Positions 63,910 through 64,000 of a stretch of DNA of 64,000 bases are shown here, piece after piece. Below the pieces are notes generated by a model that had not been told where the DNA came from, made no database searches, and saw only the letters and a list, made by a program, of their open reading frames with translations. The translations under genes and the position numbers were made by a program. Numbering within the stretch: position 1 is the stretch's first letter; each line of letters starts with the position of its first letter. The stretch covers positions 21,001 to 85,000 of the forward strand of contig CAUJGJ010000246.1 in NCBI GenBank assembly GCA_963170055.1. The letters are read 5' to 3'. Source of the DNA: Halisarca cf. caerulea. Lineage: Eukaryota; Porifera; Demospongiae; Chondrillida; Halisarcidae.

Positions 63910-64000
63910 TTTCAGGCTTTCCCCCAAAGGCTTTAGGGTACAATATTGGTATCATTCGATAGCTCTTTAAAAAATGATTACTTCTGACCTAATGTATGGG
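63910..64000 (+). repeat. Subtelomeric unit 13 (partial, cut by the window edge)
   Basis: The first 91 bp of the spacer are present, with one extra A in CTCTTTAAAAAATG. The tandem series continues beyond the window. Confidence 0.95.

Overview
This window is eukaryotic non-coding DNA made almost wholly of tandem repeats. I find no gene I would defend, no tRNA or rRNA and no CRISPR array. The TTAGGG telomeric repeats, a 104-bp satellite with higher-order repeats, and two piggyBac-like (TTAA-targeting) elements suggest an animal subtelomere or heterochromatin block. The species cannot be determined from the sequence.

Layout. (1) 1-48638: about 458 monomers of a 104-bp satellite, in four sub-domains. 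At 1-12112 and just past the insertion lies a young array of 30- and 35-monomer higher-order repeats (3120 and 3638 bp). To about 21.17 kb are shorter 10- and 14-monomer repeats marked by a 102-bp variant monomer. At 21.17-43.09 kb another monomer type (TGACCTTTCTGAAG) alternates with older types in repeatedly copied cassettes. At 43.09-48.64 kb lies a more diverged edge. (2) 12113-13106: a 994-bp element inserted at TTAA inside a higher-order repeat, with three uninterrupted copies of its target site elsewhere in the window. (3) 48639-50878: a degenerate ~63-bp repeat holding a small GTACAGCT repeat island and a second TTAA-type element (49574-50579). (4) 50879-51310: 36 perfect copies of a 12-bp telomere-derived repeat in C-strand orientation, meeting head-on a TTAGGG array (51315-51783). 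(5) 51784-64000: twelve full copies and one partial copy of a subtelomeric unit (791-bp spacer plus TTAGGG array). Arrays are 587-600 bp in the first three units and 93-94 bp in the rest.

The G-rich strand reads left to right, so if orientation is canonical the chromosome end lies to the right. The observations most worth a second look are the dense AGGTCA sites, including a perfect DR1, beside telomeric repeats in every unit; the 31-nt dyad in the satellite monomer, whose pairing depends on the strand transcribed; the 12-bp telomere variant and its strand switch; and the two TTAA elements with shared subterminal palindromes. Spacer copies gain only single-base homopolymer insertions toward the right, which looks like consensus error and should temper any reading of that end.
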